This document shows, piece by piece, positions 1-7,809 of a stretch of DNA of 64,000 nucleotides (position 1 is the first letter of the stretch; each line of letters opens with the position of its first letter). The stretch comes from Salegentibacter_A chungangensis (GTDB lineage Bacteria; Bacteroidota; Bacteroidia; Flavobacteriales; Flavobacteriaceae). The stretch is from positions 1,798,001-1,862,000 of the forward strand of contig NZ_JBHTLI010000001.1 in assembly GCF_042678405.1 (NCBI RefSeq). The letters run 5' to 3'. The position numbers and the translations under genes were made by a program. The notes under the pieces were generated by a model. It worked only from the letters and a program-made list of their open reading frames with translations, ran no database searches and was not told where the DNA came from.

Positions 1-645
1 TTCTTCCTTGAACAGGTCTACTGTTTCCCCGGTTTCATTAATATTATCGTTTTCGTCTAAAGTGGCCAGACTCAGGCTAAAGGACTGCTCACCAAGTATG
101 GTTCCAAGATTACCCGAAGTTATTTGCACTCCATCTACCTTTGTGAAGATCATCCCTCTTTCAACCCCTTCTTCATCTGCCGGGGACCCCGGAATAACAT
201 AACGCACAATACCAAGGACCTTAGAGTTATCATTGGGATAGTAGTACCATCCATATTCCATTCCTGTAGTACCTGTAGTACCCTGGAAATAATTTTCCAG
301 CCATACATAGTCATCGGTCATAAAGCTGAATTCATCATATTCATCAGCAACAAGACCATTATAATATAGATCCTCCGGAGAGTTAAAGCCTCCCAGGAAT
401 TGGTTCAGGTCGGCCTGGCTGTCAAAGTAACCTTCTTCGGCTAATTCAGGGACCTCAGATTCATATAAATAATATATATCCATCGCTTCATAGATGAAGT
501 TTTCAACTACAAATTTAGCCTCTTCCGGGTTTTTATTATCCGGGTTCTCTCCTACAGGCTCTCTCACATCGTCCATATCCTTGGAGCACGATGTTGCAAG
601 CCCTGCGGCGAGTATTAAAAGAATTAGTAATTTGTACATTTTCAT
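1..645 (-). CDS. S41-family peptidase, lipoprotein (3' end outside window)
   Basis: The reading frame stays open from the ATG at 645 to the window edge, giving the first 215 residues. The N-terminus is a lipoprotein signal with Cys at about residue 20 followed by acidic residues. Next comes a helical N-domain rich in Tyr and Glu (YYLYESEVPEL), typical of the Bacteroidota S41 carboxy-terminal processing protease family, then a PDZ-like segment (YVIPGSPADEEGVERGMIF). The catalytic Ser/Lys domain would lie beyond the edge and is not seen, so activity cannot be judged. A second ATG at 639 is an alternative start. Family placement rests on the N-domain plus PDZ pattern; an export-anchored peptidase is inferred. 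Confidence 0.7.
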   Translation of the reverse strand, partial: MKMYKLLILLILAAGLATSCSKDMDDVREPVGENPDNKNPEEAKFVVENFIYEAMDIYYLYESEVPELAEEGYFDSQADLNQFLGGFNSPEDLYYNGLVADEYDEFSFMTDDYVWLENYFQGTTGTTGMEYGWYYYPNDNSKVLGIVRYVIPGSPADEEGVERGMIFTKVDGVQITSGNLGTILGEQSFSLSLATLDENDNINETGETVDLFKEE

Positions 646-717
646 AGGTTAATTTTTCTTTTCAAGGTTCTAAAAGTAAATACAATTTCAGCAAATAAAA
701 ATTTTTATTGTAACAAA

Positions 718-725
718 TAGGTTTG
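718..725 (+). promoter_or_regulatory. Candidate -7 element of the sigma-factor operon
   Basis: TAGGTTTG fits the Bacteroidota -7 consensus TAnnTTTG and lies 28 bp before the sigma gene ATG. No clear TTTG/TTG was found at the expected upstream distance, so the promoter may be weak or used by another sigma factor. Confidence 0.35.
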
Positions 726-753
726 ATAGTCGTCGTAAGAGTACGAGGGTTAT

Positions 754-1290
754 ATGAAACCAACCAAACCAAAAATGAAACAACAAGCCTTCCTTAAAAT
801 CATTGATCCTGTGAAGGATAAGATGTATCGCCTGGCGTTGCGACTGCTTACCTCTAAAGAGGCGGCGGAAGATGCCACGCAGGAAGTGATCCTGAAATTG
901 TGGGATCGTAAGGATAAGCTCAAGCATTATGCCAATGTTGAGGCATTTGCGATGACCGTGACCAAAAATTACTGTCTGGATCAGTTAAAACTGAAGCATA
1001 ACAGTCACCTTAAAATTGTTCATCAAAATTATGACAGTGGTTCCATTTCGGCTCAGAGAGCCCTGGAAGTAAAGGATGAGCTTAGTTGGGTAGATAAAAT
1101 TTTAAAGGAATTACCGGAACAACAGCAGATGATCTTTCAGTTAAGAGATGTGGAGCAATATGAATTTGAGGAAATCGCCAAAATTATGGATATGAACCAC
1201 ACCGCGATAAGGGTGGCCTTATCCAGAGCCAGAAAAAAAATAAGAGAAAGCTTAACTAAAAAGCACAATTATGGAATTGCGAGAAATTGA
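754..1290 (+). CDS. ECF-type RNA polymerase sigma factor
   Basis: This 178-aa protein is a sigma-70 family factor of the extracytoplasmic-function class. Region 2 lies at about residues 15-75 (EDATQEVILKLW near 39-50 is the core-binding/-10 helix). Region 4 lies at about 115-168, with the helix-turn-helix around MDMNHTAIRVALSRARKKI. Regions 1 and 3 are absent, as usual for ECF factors. An ATG at 775 is a plausible alternative start. The gene overlaps the next one by 20 bp, and that partner has a single membrane segment, as expected for a sigma/anti-sigma pair. The operon continues with two DUF4252 genes, a common Bacteroidota arrangement. The regulon is unknown. Confidence 0.9.
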   Translation: MKPTKPKMKQQAFLKIIDPVKDKMYRLALRLLTSKEAAEDATQEVILKLWDRKDKLKHYANVEAFAMTVTKNYCLDQLKLKHNSHLKIVHQNYDSGSISAQRALEVKDELSWVDKILKELPEQQQMIFQLRDVEQYEFEEIAKIMDMNHTAIRVALSRARKKIRESLTKKHNYGIARN

Positions 1291-1723
1291 AAAACTAATA
1301 GAAAAGTATGAGGCTGCGGAGACCTCTCTTTCAGAAGAGAAGGCCTTGCGGGAGTACTTTAAAACCAGGGAGGTGCCGCCACGCCTGCAGGTTTACAGAG
1401 CGATATTTGGATATGCCCATCAGCAAAAGCAACAGCATTTTTCGGATATTCCTGAGCTGAAATCTGAAAGACGAAAAGTGAATTACTGGTGGAGTGGAGT
1501 AGCCGCTACGGTGATACTGGCATTAGGTTTGTTCTTATATCAGGATAATGATATGAGAAAGTCTCAGGAAGATCTGGGAACCATTACCGATGAAGAAATG
1601 GCCTATCAGAAAACAAAGGAGACCCTGAGGCTGGTTTCGGAATATATGAATGAAGGAACCGAAGACCTGGTATACCTTAAAGAATTTGGCAAAACAACAA
1701 ATAAGATTATAAAAGAGAAATAA
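1271..1723 (+). CDS. Putative membrane anti-sigma-like protein
   Basis: This 150-aa protein has a charged N-terminal part (residues 1-70) rich in Glu and Lys, one membrane segment at about 73-90 and a C-terminal part of about 60 residues that would lie outside the membrane. The N-terminal pattern (IEKLIEKYEAAETSLSEEKAL) is the type seen in Bacteroidota anti-sigma-like proteins encoded after ECF factors. No zinc-binding HxxxCxxC motif is present. The 20-bp overlap with the sigma gene implies translational coupling and balanced synthesis. The anti-sigma role is inferred from topology and position. Confidence 0.65.
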   Translation: MELREIEKLIEKYEAAETSLSEEKALREYFKTREVPPRLQVYRAIFGYAHQQKQQHFSDIPELKSERRKVNYWWSGVAATVILALGLFLYQDNDMRKSQEDLGTITDEEMAYQKTKETLRLVSEYMNEGTEDLVYLKEFGKTTNKIIKEK

Positions 1724-1734
1724 ATTCAAACATC

Positions 1735-2262
1735 ATGAAAAAGTTAATAATTGCAGTAATCGCCGCCTTAATGCCTTTTATGACAACGGCACAGTCTTTC
1801 GAGAAATATGAAAATATGAAAGACGTTGATGCGATGATCGTGACCAGTAAAATGTTCAAGATGCTGGCCAAAGTAGACCTGAGTGACACCGATCCTGAGG
1901 CTAAACAGTATATCAAGTTAATTGAAAACCTGGACCAGATAAGAGTTTTTACATCCAAAGACACTAAGGTGAGAAATCAAATGGCTAACGATGTAAAAAG
2001 CTACCTGCAGGGAGGTTCTCTGGAGCAGCTAATGAGGGTTACTGAAGACGGGAAGAATATCAAGTTTTATTCACGTCCCGGTAAAAATGATAATTACGTG
2101 AGCGAACTGTTTATGTTTATGGAAGGGAATAAAGACGGAGAACCTATCTCTATTATCCTAAGTATAACCGGCCAGATAGATCTGTCTCAATTGTCAAGAC
2201 TTACTTCTGATTTGAAAGTTCCGGGAGCTGAAGAATTAAAAAATATCGAAAATAAATCCTAA
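1735..2262 (+). CDS. DUF4252 protein, exported
   Basis: This 175-aa protein has a cleavable signal peptide (about residues 1-19, ending TTAQS). The body carries the DUF4252 pattern: MKDVDAMIVTSKMFKMLAKVD, a central IRVFTSKDT segment and a C-terminal stretch resembling SIILSITGQIDLSQLSRL. The function of DUF4252 is not established. The gene lies 11 bp after the anti-sigma-like gene and 3 bp before a second DUF4252 gene, so it is probably co-transcribed and may be an output or sensing component of the sigma system. No catalytic motif is visible. Confidence 0.75.
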   Translation: MKKLIIAVIAALMPFMTTAQSFEKYENMKDVDAMIVTSKMFKMLAKVDLSDTDPEAKQYIKLIENLDQIRVFTSKDTKVRNQMANDVKSYLQGGSLEQLMRVTEDGKNIKFYSRPGKNDNYVSELFMFMEGNKDGEPISIILSITGQIDLSQLSRLTSDLKVPGAEELKNIENKS

Positions 2263-2265
2263 ATT

Positions 2266-2874
2266 ATGAAAAGCTTTAAAATCTTAATCCTTGCAATCGC
2301 TGCAGTTAGCTTTGCCGCCTGCAATAACGACCCAAGTCTTCAGGAGTATTATGTGAGTAACCAGGAAGACAGTAAGTTCATCGCTATAGATATGCCTACA
2401 AGTATGTTTGCGAATGCCGACTCTTTAGATGAAGAGCATCGTGCAACCCTGGAATCGGTTAAAAAAGTGAATGTGTTAGCTTTTCCTTTAGAACAAGGAA
2501 AGGAAGCACTTGAAGCTGAAAAGGCAGAACTTCAGAACATATTGAAAAACGACAAATATCAATTGCTAATGAAGTATGGCTCCAACGGGAAAAAAGCTGA
2601 GGTTTATTTTACCGGGAAGGAAGATGCGATAGACGAGCTTATTGTTTTCGGATATGATGATACTCGTGGAGTGGGGGTTGCCCGTGTTCTTGGTGAGGAT
2701 ATGGACCCTGCAAAGATTATGAAACTGATTCGCTCTCTTGAAGAAGGAGATCTTAACGTGAAGGGAATTAAAGGTATTGCCGGAATGATAAATTCTAAGG
2801 TAAATGATGATAAGGCCTCTGAAGATCCAGAAAAGAAAGAGATTGAAATTGAAACTGAAGAGGAAGGCAAATAA
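2266..2874 (+). CDS. DUF4252 lipoprotein
   Basis: This 202-aa second DUF4252 protein differs from its neighbour in having a lipobox (SFAAC, Cys19) and so is predicted to be membrane-anchored by lipid. The DUF4252 core includes KVNVLAFPLEQGKEALEAEK and LIVFGYDDTRGVGVARVLGE. The C-terminus is a highly charged tail of Asp, Glu and Lys (about residues 180-202). It is the last gene of the sigma operon and is followed by a strong terminator. The paralogous pair, one soluble and one lipid-anchored, suggests that the two proteins interact, which is inference. Confidence 0.75.
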   Translation: MKSFKILILAIAAVSFAACNNDPSLQEYYVSNQEDSKFIAIDMPTSMFANADSLDEEHRATLESVKKVNVLAFPLEQGKEALEAEKAELQNILKNDKYQLLMKYGSNGKKAEVYFTGKEDAIDELIVFGYDDTRGVGVARVLGEDMDPAKIMKLIRSLEEGDLNVKGIKGIAGMINSKVNDDKASEDPEKKEIEIETEEEGK

Positions 2875-2895
2875 GTCAAAATGCTATGAAAAAGA

Positions 2896-2922
2896 AAAGC
2901 CCCGGATTTCCGGGGCTTTTTT
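2896..2922 (+). terminator. Rho-independent terminator of the sigma/DUF4252 operon
   Basis: A perfect GC-rich 8-bp stem (AGCCCCGG / CCGGGGCT) with a 4-nt loop is flanked by an A-run and followed by a T-run. It lies 20 bp after the DUF4252 stop and before the convergent purB stop, so it may also act on the opposite strand. Confidence 0.9.
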
Positions 2923-2938
2923 AATGATGTATCAGGAC

Positions 2939-4276
2939 TCAGACCCCGGTATAGTTTTGAGGGGTGATAGCCTTCAGTTCTTCCTTTATCTCTTTAGAAA
3001 CCTCAAGGGTTTCGATAAAACTGGCAATACTTTCCTTGTTGATCCTTTCATTGGTCCTGGTGAGGCCTTTTAAGGCTTCATAAGGGTTCTTATATCCTTC
3101 TCTTCTTAATATGGTCTGGATGGCTTCTGCAACCACAGCCCAGTTGGCTTCAAGGTCGGCGTTAAGCTTCTCTTCATTCAGTAATAATTTGTTCAAACCT
3201 TTTAAAGTCGATTTGAATCCGATCATACTATGGCCCAAAGGCACTCCGATATTCCTTAAAACCGTACTGTCTGTAAGATCACGTTGCAAACGACTGATGG
3301 GAAGTTTTGAAGAAAGGTGTTCAAAAATCGCATTTGCGATCCCAAGGTTCCCTTCACTATTCTCAAAATCTATAGGGTTCACTTTATGAGGCATTGCCGA
3401 AGATCCTACTTCTCCCTTTTTGATCTTCTGTTTGAAGTAGTCCATAGACACATAGGTCCAGATGTCGCGGTCCAGATCAATAAGAATGGTATTGATGCGT
3501 TTCAAGGCATCAAAAAGCGCAGCCATATGGTCGTAATGCTCGATCTGGGTAGTGGGAAAGGAGTGGTGCAGGCCAAGCTGCTCTTCCACAAACCTGGTCC
3601 CGAAGTCCTTCCAGTCGATGTCCGGGTAGGCCACTTTGTGAGCATTAAAATTACCTGTAGCGCCACCGAATTTAGCGGCGTGAGGAATTTGTTTTAATAA
3701 TTCCAGTTGCTCTTTTATTCTGGTGGTGAATACGGAAATTTCCTTGCCTAATCTTGTTGGAGAAGCCGGCTGCCCGTGAGTTCTTGCCAGTAACGGTATG
3801 TCTTTCCAATCCTGGGAAAGTCCGCTCAGTTTTTCCTGAATCTCTTCAAGGGCTGGTAAATAATCGTTTATTACAGCGTCTTTTAAACTTAAAGGAACTG
3901 CCGTATTATTGATATCCTGGGAGGTAAGTCCAAAATGAATAAACTCTTTAGATTTTTCCAGTCCCAATTTTTCAAATTCTTCTTTCAGGAAATATTCTAC
4001 CGCCTTAACATCGTGATTGGTGGTTTTTTCAATTTTCTTTATCGCTTTCGCATCTATATTGGTGAAATTCTCATAGAGGTCCCTTAATTTCGGGAATATG
4101 GCCCGGTCTACCTCTTTCAGCTGGGGCAAGGGTAATTCACACAGCGCTATAAAATATTCTACTTCAACTTTAACCCGGTATTTAATAAGGGCCTCTTCAC
4201 TAAAATATAAGGCCAGGTTTTTGGTTTTAGAATGGTAGCGCCCGTCTATGGGAGAAATTGCAGTTAGCGGAGTCAT
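2939..4276 (-). CDS. purB: Adenylosuccinate lyase
   Basis: This 445-aa enzyme cleaves adenylosuccinate to AMP and fumarate, and SAICAR to AICAR and fumarate, in purine synthesis (EC 4.3.2.2). The start is typical of the family (LTAISPIDGRYHSKTKNL). The fumarase/aspartase superfamily signature GSSAMPHKVNPIDFEN sits near residues 288-303, and TSQDINNTA and RTHGQPASPTRLGKE are the other active-site segments. Length is normal for the E. coli-like PurB subgroup. It is transcribed alone toward the sigma operon and the two meet at the terminator near 2.9 kb. Confidence 0.97.
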   Translation of the reverse strand: MTPLTAISPIDGRYHSKTKNLALYFSEEALIKYRVKVEVEYFIALCELPLPQLKEVDRAIFPKLRDLYENFTNIDAKAIKKIEKTTNHDVKAVEYFLKEEFEKLGLEKSKEFIHFGLTSQDINNTAVPLSLKDAVINDYLPALEEIQEKLSGLSQDWKDIPLLARTHGQPASPTRLGKEISVFTTRIKEQLELLKQIPHAAKFGGATGNFNAHKVAYPDIDWKDFGTRFVEEQLGLHHSFPTTQIEHYDHMAALFDALKRINTILIDLDRDIWTYVSMDYFKQKIKKGEVGSSAMPHKVNPIDFENSEGNLGIANAIFEHLSSKLPISRLQRDLTDSTVLRNIGVPLGHSMIGFKSTLKGLNKLLLNEEKLNADLEANWAVVAEAIQTILRREGYKNPYEALKGLTRTNERINKESIASFIETLEVSKEIKEELKAITPQNYTGV

Positions 4277-4505
4277 TTTATGATGTTTTTACAATAAAAA
4301 ATTAAAGGAGTAAATATACTGCTTCAAAACATTCTGAAAAACCGCTCTTCTGTTTTCTTTATAAACTTTTTGTCTCCGGCATTATGGCTTCTGTTTTCGC
4401 GAATGGATTTATTTTATTATTTCTGAATTTCGAGCATTTGGCTTTTTTTATTTAGTAATCTGAATAAAGGGAGATGTTCATTAGAAAAACTTTAATTAGG
4501 TCAGC

Positions 4506-5189
4506 CTACGGTTCAGATTTTAATTTTTCTGTCAGCTTAGGAACACCTTCAGAGGCATTTTCTTGAATAACTGTAAGCTCCCGGTTTTCTACAATGTTTG
4601 GTTTTGGATCTATAAAGTAAACAGGTGTTCCGGCCGGTGAAAAGTCTACAAGGCTGGCCGCGGGATACACCTGCATAGAAGTGCCCACTACAATTAGAAT
4701 ATCTGCCCGGGAAGCGATCCTCATTGCCTTTTCAAACAATGGAACTGATTCTCCGAACCAAACTACGTGAGGTCTTAACTGATAGTTGAATTCACAGAAA
4801 TCTCCGATATTGATATCTTTTCTCCAGTCCATCACCAGCTTTTCATCAAAGGTGCTGCGGGCTTTCAGGAGTTCTCCGTGCAGATGGGTGACACTTGTAC
4901 TGCCGGCTCTTTCGTGCAGGTCATCGATATTCTGGGTAATGATCTGCACCTCATAAAATTCTTCGAGTTCAGCTAGGGCATAATGAGCGGGGTTAGGCTC
5001 CACTTCTAAAAGTTGTCTCCTGCGCTTATTATAGAAATCCAGGACCAGTTCAGGGTCTCGCTCCCATCCCTGGGGTGAGGCAACCTGCATAACATCGTGT
5101 CCCTCCCATAAACCATCGGCGTCTCTAAAGGTCTTTATACCGCTTTCTGCGCTTATGCCGGCTCCGGTAAGTACAACTATGGTTTTCAT
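4506..5189 (-). CDS. Sirtuin (Sir2-type NAD-dependent deacylase) lacking zinc cysteines
   Basis: This 227-aa protein removes acyl groups from lysine using NAD. The NAD motif GAGISAESGIKTFRD is at residues 9-23, TQNIDDLH at 85-92, the catalytic His in HLHGE near 104, and RPHVVWFGE at 139-147. Tyr53 and Arg56 (YNKRR) match the Tyr-x-x-Arg pair of SIRT5/CobB-type enzymes that accept succinyl or malonyl lysine. The zinc-ribbon module between HGE and RPHVVWFGE is shortened to about 34 residues and contains one Cys only, so the usual four zinc ligands are missing. Deacylase assignment is secure; desuccinylase preference is inferred. Confidence 0.9.
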   Translation of the reverse strand: MKTIVVLTGAGISAESGIKTFRDADGLWEGHDVMQVASPQGWERDPELVLDFYNKRRRQLLEVEPNPAHYALAELEEFYEVQIITQNIDDLHERAGSTSVTHLHGELLKARSTFDEKLVMDWRKDINIGDFCEFNYQLRPHVVWFGESVPLFEKAMRIASRADILIVVGTSMQVYPAASLVDFSPAGTPVYFIDPKPNIVENRELTVIQENASEGVPKLTEKLKSEP

Positions 5190-5301
5190 TTAACAAAATA
5201 TTATGAAAATTATAAGACATCTTAACAATCCGAGCTGCTGCCTGGCCCGTAGATATTAGCAGATGAATCAAAATTCAATTACTAATTTAAAACTTATTAT
5301 T

Positions 5302-6519
5302 ATGAAAAAGATTTTACTTGCCACAATCTTACTGGCAATTCCATTTTCATTCATTAGTTGTGACAAAGACGATGATGATATGGGGGGAAACGAAGGTCCC
5401 GATTTTATGGGAGAGACAATGGTCTATAACCTTAGTTCGGTTTCAGACGCTTCCATTTCGGGTACAGCTACCGTAATGGAAAATGAGGACAATAGTACGA
5501 CCATCGAGATAAAATTGGACGGAACCTCCGATGGAATGCATCCGGCTCACATTCATTACAACACCGCGGCAGAAGGCGGGGATATAGCTCTTACGCTGGA
5601 ATCTATTGATGGTTCTACGGGAATGAGCAGTACCACCTTTTCTACTTTAGATGACGGGACATCGGTGTCCTATGAAGATATTATAAATTTTGACGGATAT
5701 ATCAATGTTCATTTAAGTGCCGATGATCTCGGAACTCTGGTTGCACAAGGGGATATTGGTGAAAATATGCTTACGGGTGAATCAAAAACCTATATGCTGG
5801 AAGAACGTGATGCTGAAGGGATCAGCGGGATGGCAATGTTTCAGGAAAGGGTGAACGGAGAGGCCCTTGCCACTCTAATGTTGGAGAATACTCCTGACGG
5901 TGGAATGCACCCTGCACACATTCATACGAACACCGCTGCTGAAGGTGGAGATATAGCCTTTACCTTTAATTCGGTTAACGGAACTACCGGGATGAGCAGG
6001 ACCAATGTGGCTGCGCTAGATGACGGGTCGGCTTTTATGTATGAAGATGTTCTGGATTATGACGGATATATCAATGTTCACTTAAGCGCCGATGCCTTAG
6101 GGACTCTTGTAGCCCAGGGAGATATCGGTCAGAATGAGCTTACAGGTAATTCTGAGTCTTATGATCTTAGCACGAAAGATGTAGCCGGAATTATGGGAAC
6201 TGCAATGTTCAGTGAAAGAGTGAACGGCGAGACGCTTGTAACTATTATGCTTACAGGTACTCCTGCAGACGGAATGCACCCTGCACATATTCATATGGGA
6301 TCTGTGGCAGAAGCTCCGGGAGATATCGCTATTACGCTTAACTCTATAGTTGGGGCAAGCGGAATGAGCAAAACCAATGTTACCAAATTCAATGGAGATG
6401 ACGGTGAAAGTATAGACTTTGAGAGTCTTATCGAATATGATGGTTATATTAATGTTCACCTGAGTGCGGAACAGTTGGATGTTCTTGTAGCCCAGGGAGA
6501 TATTGGTTCCAATTCATAA
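5302..6519 (+). CDS. Lipoprotein with three tandem CHRD domains
   Basis: The 405-aa product starts at the ATG at 5302, which puts a lipoprotein signal (Cys near residue 20, then DKDDDD) at the N-terminus; an earlier in-frame ATG at 5263 would only add 13 unlikely residues. After it come three CHRD domains of about 123 residues each, all with GMHPAHIH and ending in INVHLSAxxLxxLVAQGDIG. CHRD domains are beta-sandwiches first noted in chordin; the HPAHIH pattern resembles a metal site but this is unproven. The first two repeats share NTAAEGGDIA; the third is more divergent. Surface or periplasmic location is inferred. Function unknown. Confidence 0.85.
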   Translation: MKKILLATILLAIPFSFISCDKDDDDMGGNEGPDFMGETMVYNLSSVSDASISGTATVMENEDNSTTIEIKLDGTSDGMHPAHIHYNTAAEGGDIALTLESIDGSTGMSSTTFSTLDDGTSVSYEDIINFDGYINVHLSADDLGTLVAQGDIGENMLTGESKTYMLEERDAEGISGMAMFQERVNGEALATLMLENTPDGGMHPAHIHTNTAAEGGDIAFTFNSVNGTTGMSRTNVAALDDGSAFMYEDVLDYDGYINVHLSADALGTLVAQGDIGQNELTGNSESYDLSTKDVAGIMGTAMFSERVNGETLVTIMLTGTPADGMHPAHIHMGSVAEAPGDIAITLNSIVGASGMSKTNVTKFNGDDGESIDFESLIEYDGYINVHLSAEQLDVLVAQGDIGSNS

Positions 6520-6544
6520 TTGCGATTATATTTTAAGGAAAAAG

Positions 6545-6568
6545 CCCGGCAACAAGCCGGGTTTTTTT
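6545..6568 (+). terminator. Terminator after the CHRD gene
   Basis: A 6-bp GC stem (CCCGGC / GCCGGG) with loop AACAA is followed by seven T. It ends only 11 bp before the trmH start codon, and its T-run merges with a candidate -7 promoter element. Confidence 0.88.
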
Positions 6569-6575
6569 ATTTTTG
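6568..6575 (+). promoter_or_regulatory. Candidate -7 element for trmH, possible leaderless start
   Basis: TATTTTTG matches TAnnTTTG and ends 4 bp before the trmH ATG at 6580. A transcript started from it would begin at or next to the start codon. The T-run of the upstream terminator forms part of the element. No good -33 match was found, so confidence is limited. Confidence 0.4.
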
Positions 6576-6579
6576 ACCT

Positions 6580-7236
6580 ATGCAAGATCAGGCATTACTC
6601 AATTTTTTATATGGTTTCTTAACTCCAAGAAGACAGGGCTTGTTTGAAAAAATTGCTGACCAGCGCACCGACCATTTTACGGTGGCCACGCAGGATGTTT
6701 TTCAGCTTCATAATACCAGTGCTGTAATAAGGAGCTGTGATGTTTTTGGGCTTCAGAATGTGCACGTGATAGAGGAGCGAAAGCCAAAGAGGATCGATAG
6801 GGAGATAGCGATGGGTGCGCAGAAATGGGTTGATGTGAACCGGTATAACACCTCGGAAGAATGCGTTAGGAAACTTAGGGAAGCCGGTTATCAGATTGTA
6901 GCCACCAGCCCCCACGAGTCTTCCTGTAGCCTTGAAGAATTCGATATTTCTTCGCCTTCGGTATTTTTCTTTGGAACTGAAAAGGAAGGTCTTTCAGAAG
7001 AGATTATGAAGCAGGCCGATGTTAAACTGAAGATTCCTATGGTAGGTTTTACCGAAAGCCTGAATATTTCGGTCTCGGCGGCAATTATTCTCCAGCATCT
7101 TACTTCCCGACTTCGAAAAAGTGATTTGAATTGGCAGTTTTCAGAAGAAGAAAAACTTCAGTTAAAACTGAAATGGGCTAAGAAAACCATAAAAAACTCC
7201 GAAGAACTTATTCATCGCTTCAGGGGTCTTGATTAA
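6580..7236 (+). CDS. trmH: tRNA (guanosine-18-2'-O)-methyltransferase
   Basis: This 218-aa SpoU-family enzyme methylates the 2'-OH of G18 in the tRNA D-loop using S-adenosylmethionine. The three SPOUT motifs are visible: HNTSAVIRSCDVFG (about residues 44-57, motif 1 with the conserved Asn and Arg), FFFGTEKEGLS (about 127-137, motif 2) and IPMVGFTESLNISVSAAI (about 150-167, motif 3). The N-terminal LTPRRQGLFEKIADQRT and the basic C-terminal tail are typical of TrmH rather than RlmB. The gene begins just downstream of a terminator, so it must have its own promoter. Confidence 0.93.
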   Translation: MQDQALLNFLYGFLTPRRQGLFEKIADQRTDHFTVATQDVFQLHNTSAVIRSCDVFGLQNVHVIEERKPKRIDREIAMGAQKWVDVNRYNTSEECVRKLREAGYQIVATSPHESSCSLEEFDISSPSVFFFGTEKEGLSEEIMKQADVKLKIPMVGFTESLNISVSAAIILQHLTSRLRKSDLNWQFSEEEKLQLKLKWAKKTIKNSEELIHRFRGLD

Positions 7237-7269
7237 TTTACTATTTTTAAAGTCCCTAAAACTACCGGA

Positions 7270-7809
7270 ATGACTCTGTTTTTTTACATTGTAATTGCAA
7301 TTATAACATTCTTCGCTTTTTTGCACGCGTATGCAAAAAAGAATTATGATGTGAGCAGAACTGTAGTGATCAACAGGTCTAAGGATGAGGTGTATGGCGT
7401 TGTAAGACAGTTGAAGATTCAGTCAAAATGGGTGCCCTGGTTTCAACGCGATCCTGAAGCCATCCTGAAATATAAGGGGGAAGATGGGAAACTGGGAGCT
7501 TCTTTTTACTGGAAGGGAAATAATAAGGCCGGAGAAGGTATTCAAAGAATAGTGAAGATCAAGCAGGGAAAGGTTATGGAAACCAAGCTGCTTTTTGTGA
7601 AGCCAATAAAAATTACCGCACTCACCTATATTGGGGTTAAAGAGATCGAGCCCGAAAAGACCAAAATGATCTGGGGAGTGAGAGGCCTGCTCGGATTTCC
7701 CTTAAGTGTTATCAGCCTTTTCTACAGTCCTGAGAAACTGCTGGGGCAGGATTTTGATCAGGGACTTAAGAATCTTAAAGTTTTATTGGAAAAAAGGACA
7801 ATGGCTTAA
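7270..7809 (+). CDS. SRPBCC-family protein with N-terminal membrane anchor
   Basis: This 179-aa protein has an N-terminal membrane segment (about residues 2-20) followed by a START/SRPBCC-like fold: VSRTVVINRSKDEVYGVVRQL is the usual first strand and helix, and the C-terminal helix is at about 155-175 (LLGQDFDQGLKNLKVLL). Such domains bind small hydrophobic ligands; the ligand here is unknown. The gene follows trmH by 33 bp, probably in the same transcript, and its stop overlaps the convergent carboxypeptidase-like gene by 4 bp. No catalytic residues are recognised. Confidence 0.75.
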   Translation: MTLFFYIVIAIITFFAFLHAYAKKNYDVSRTVVINRSKDEVYGVVRQLKIQSKWVPWFQRDPEAILKYKGEDGKLGASFYWKGNNKAGEGIQRIVKIKQGKVMETKLLFVKPIKITALTYIGVKEIEPEKTKMIWGVRGLLGFPLSVISLFYSPEKLLGQDFDQGLKNLKVLLEKRTMA

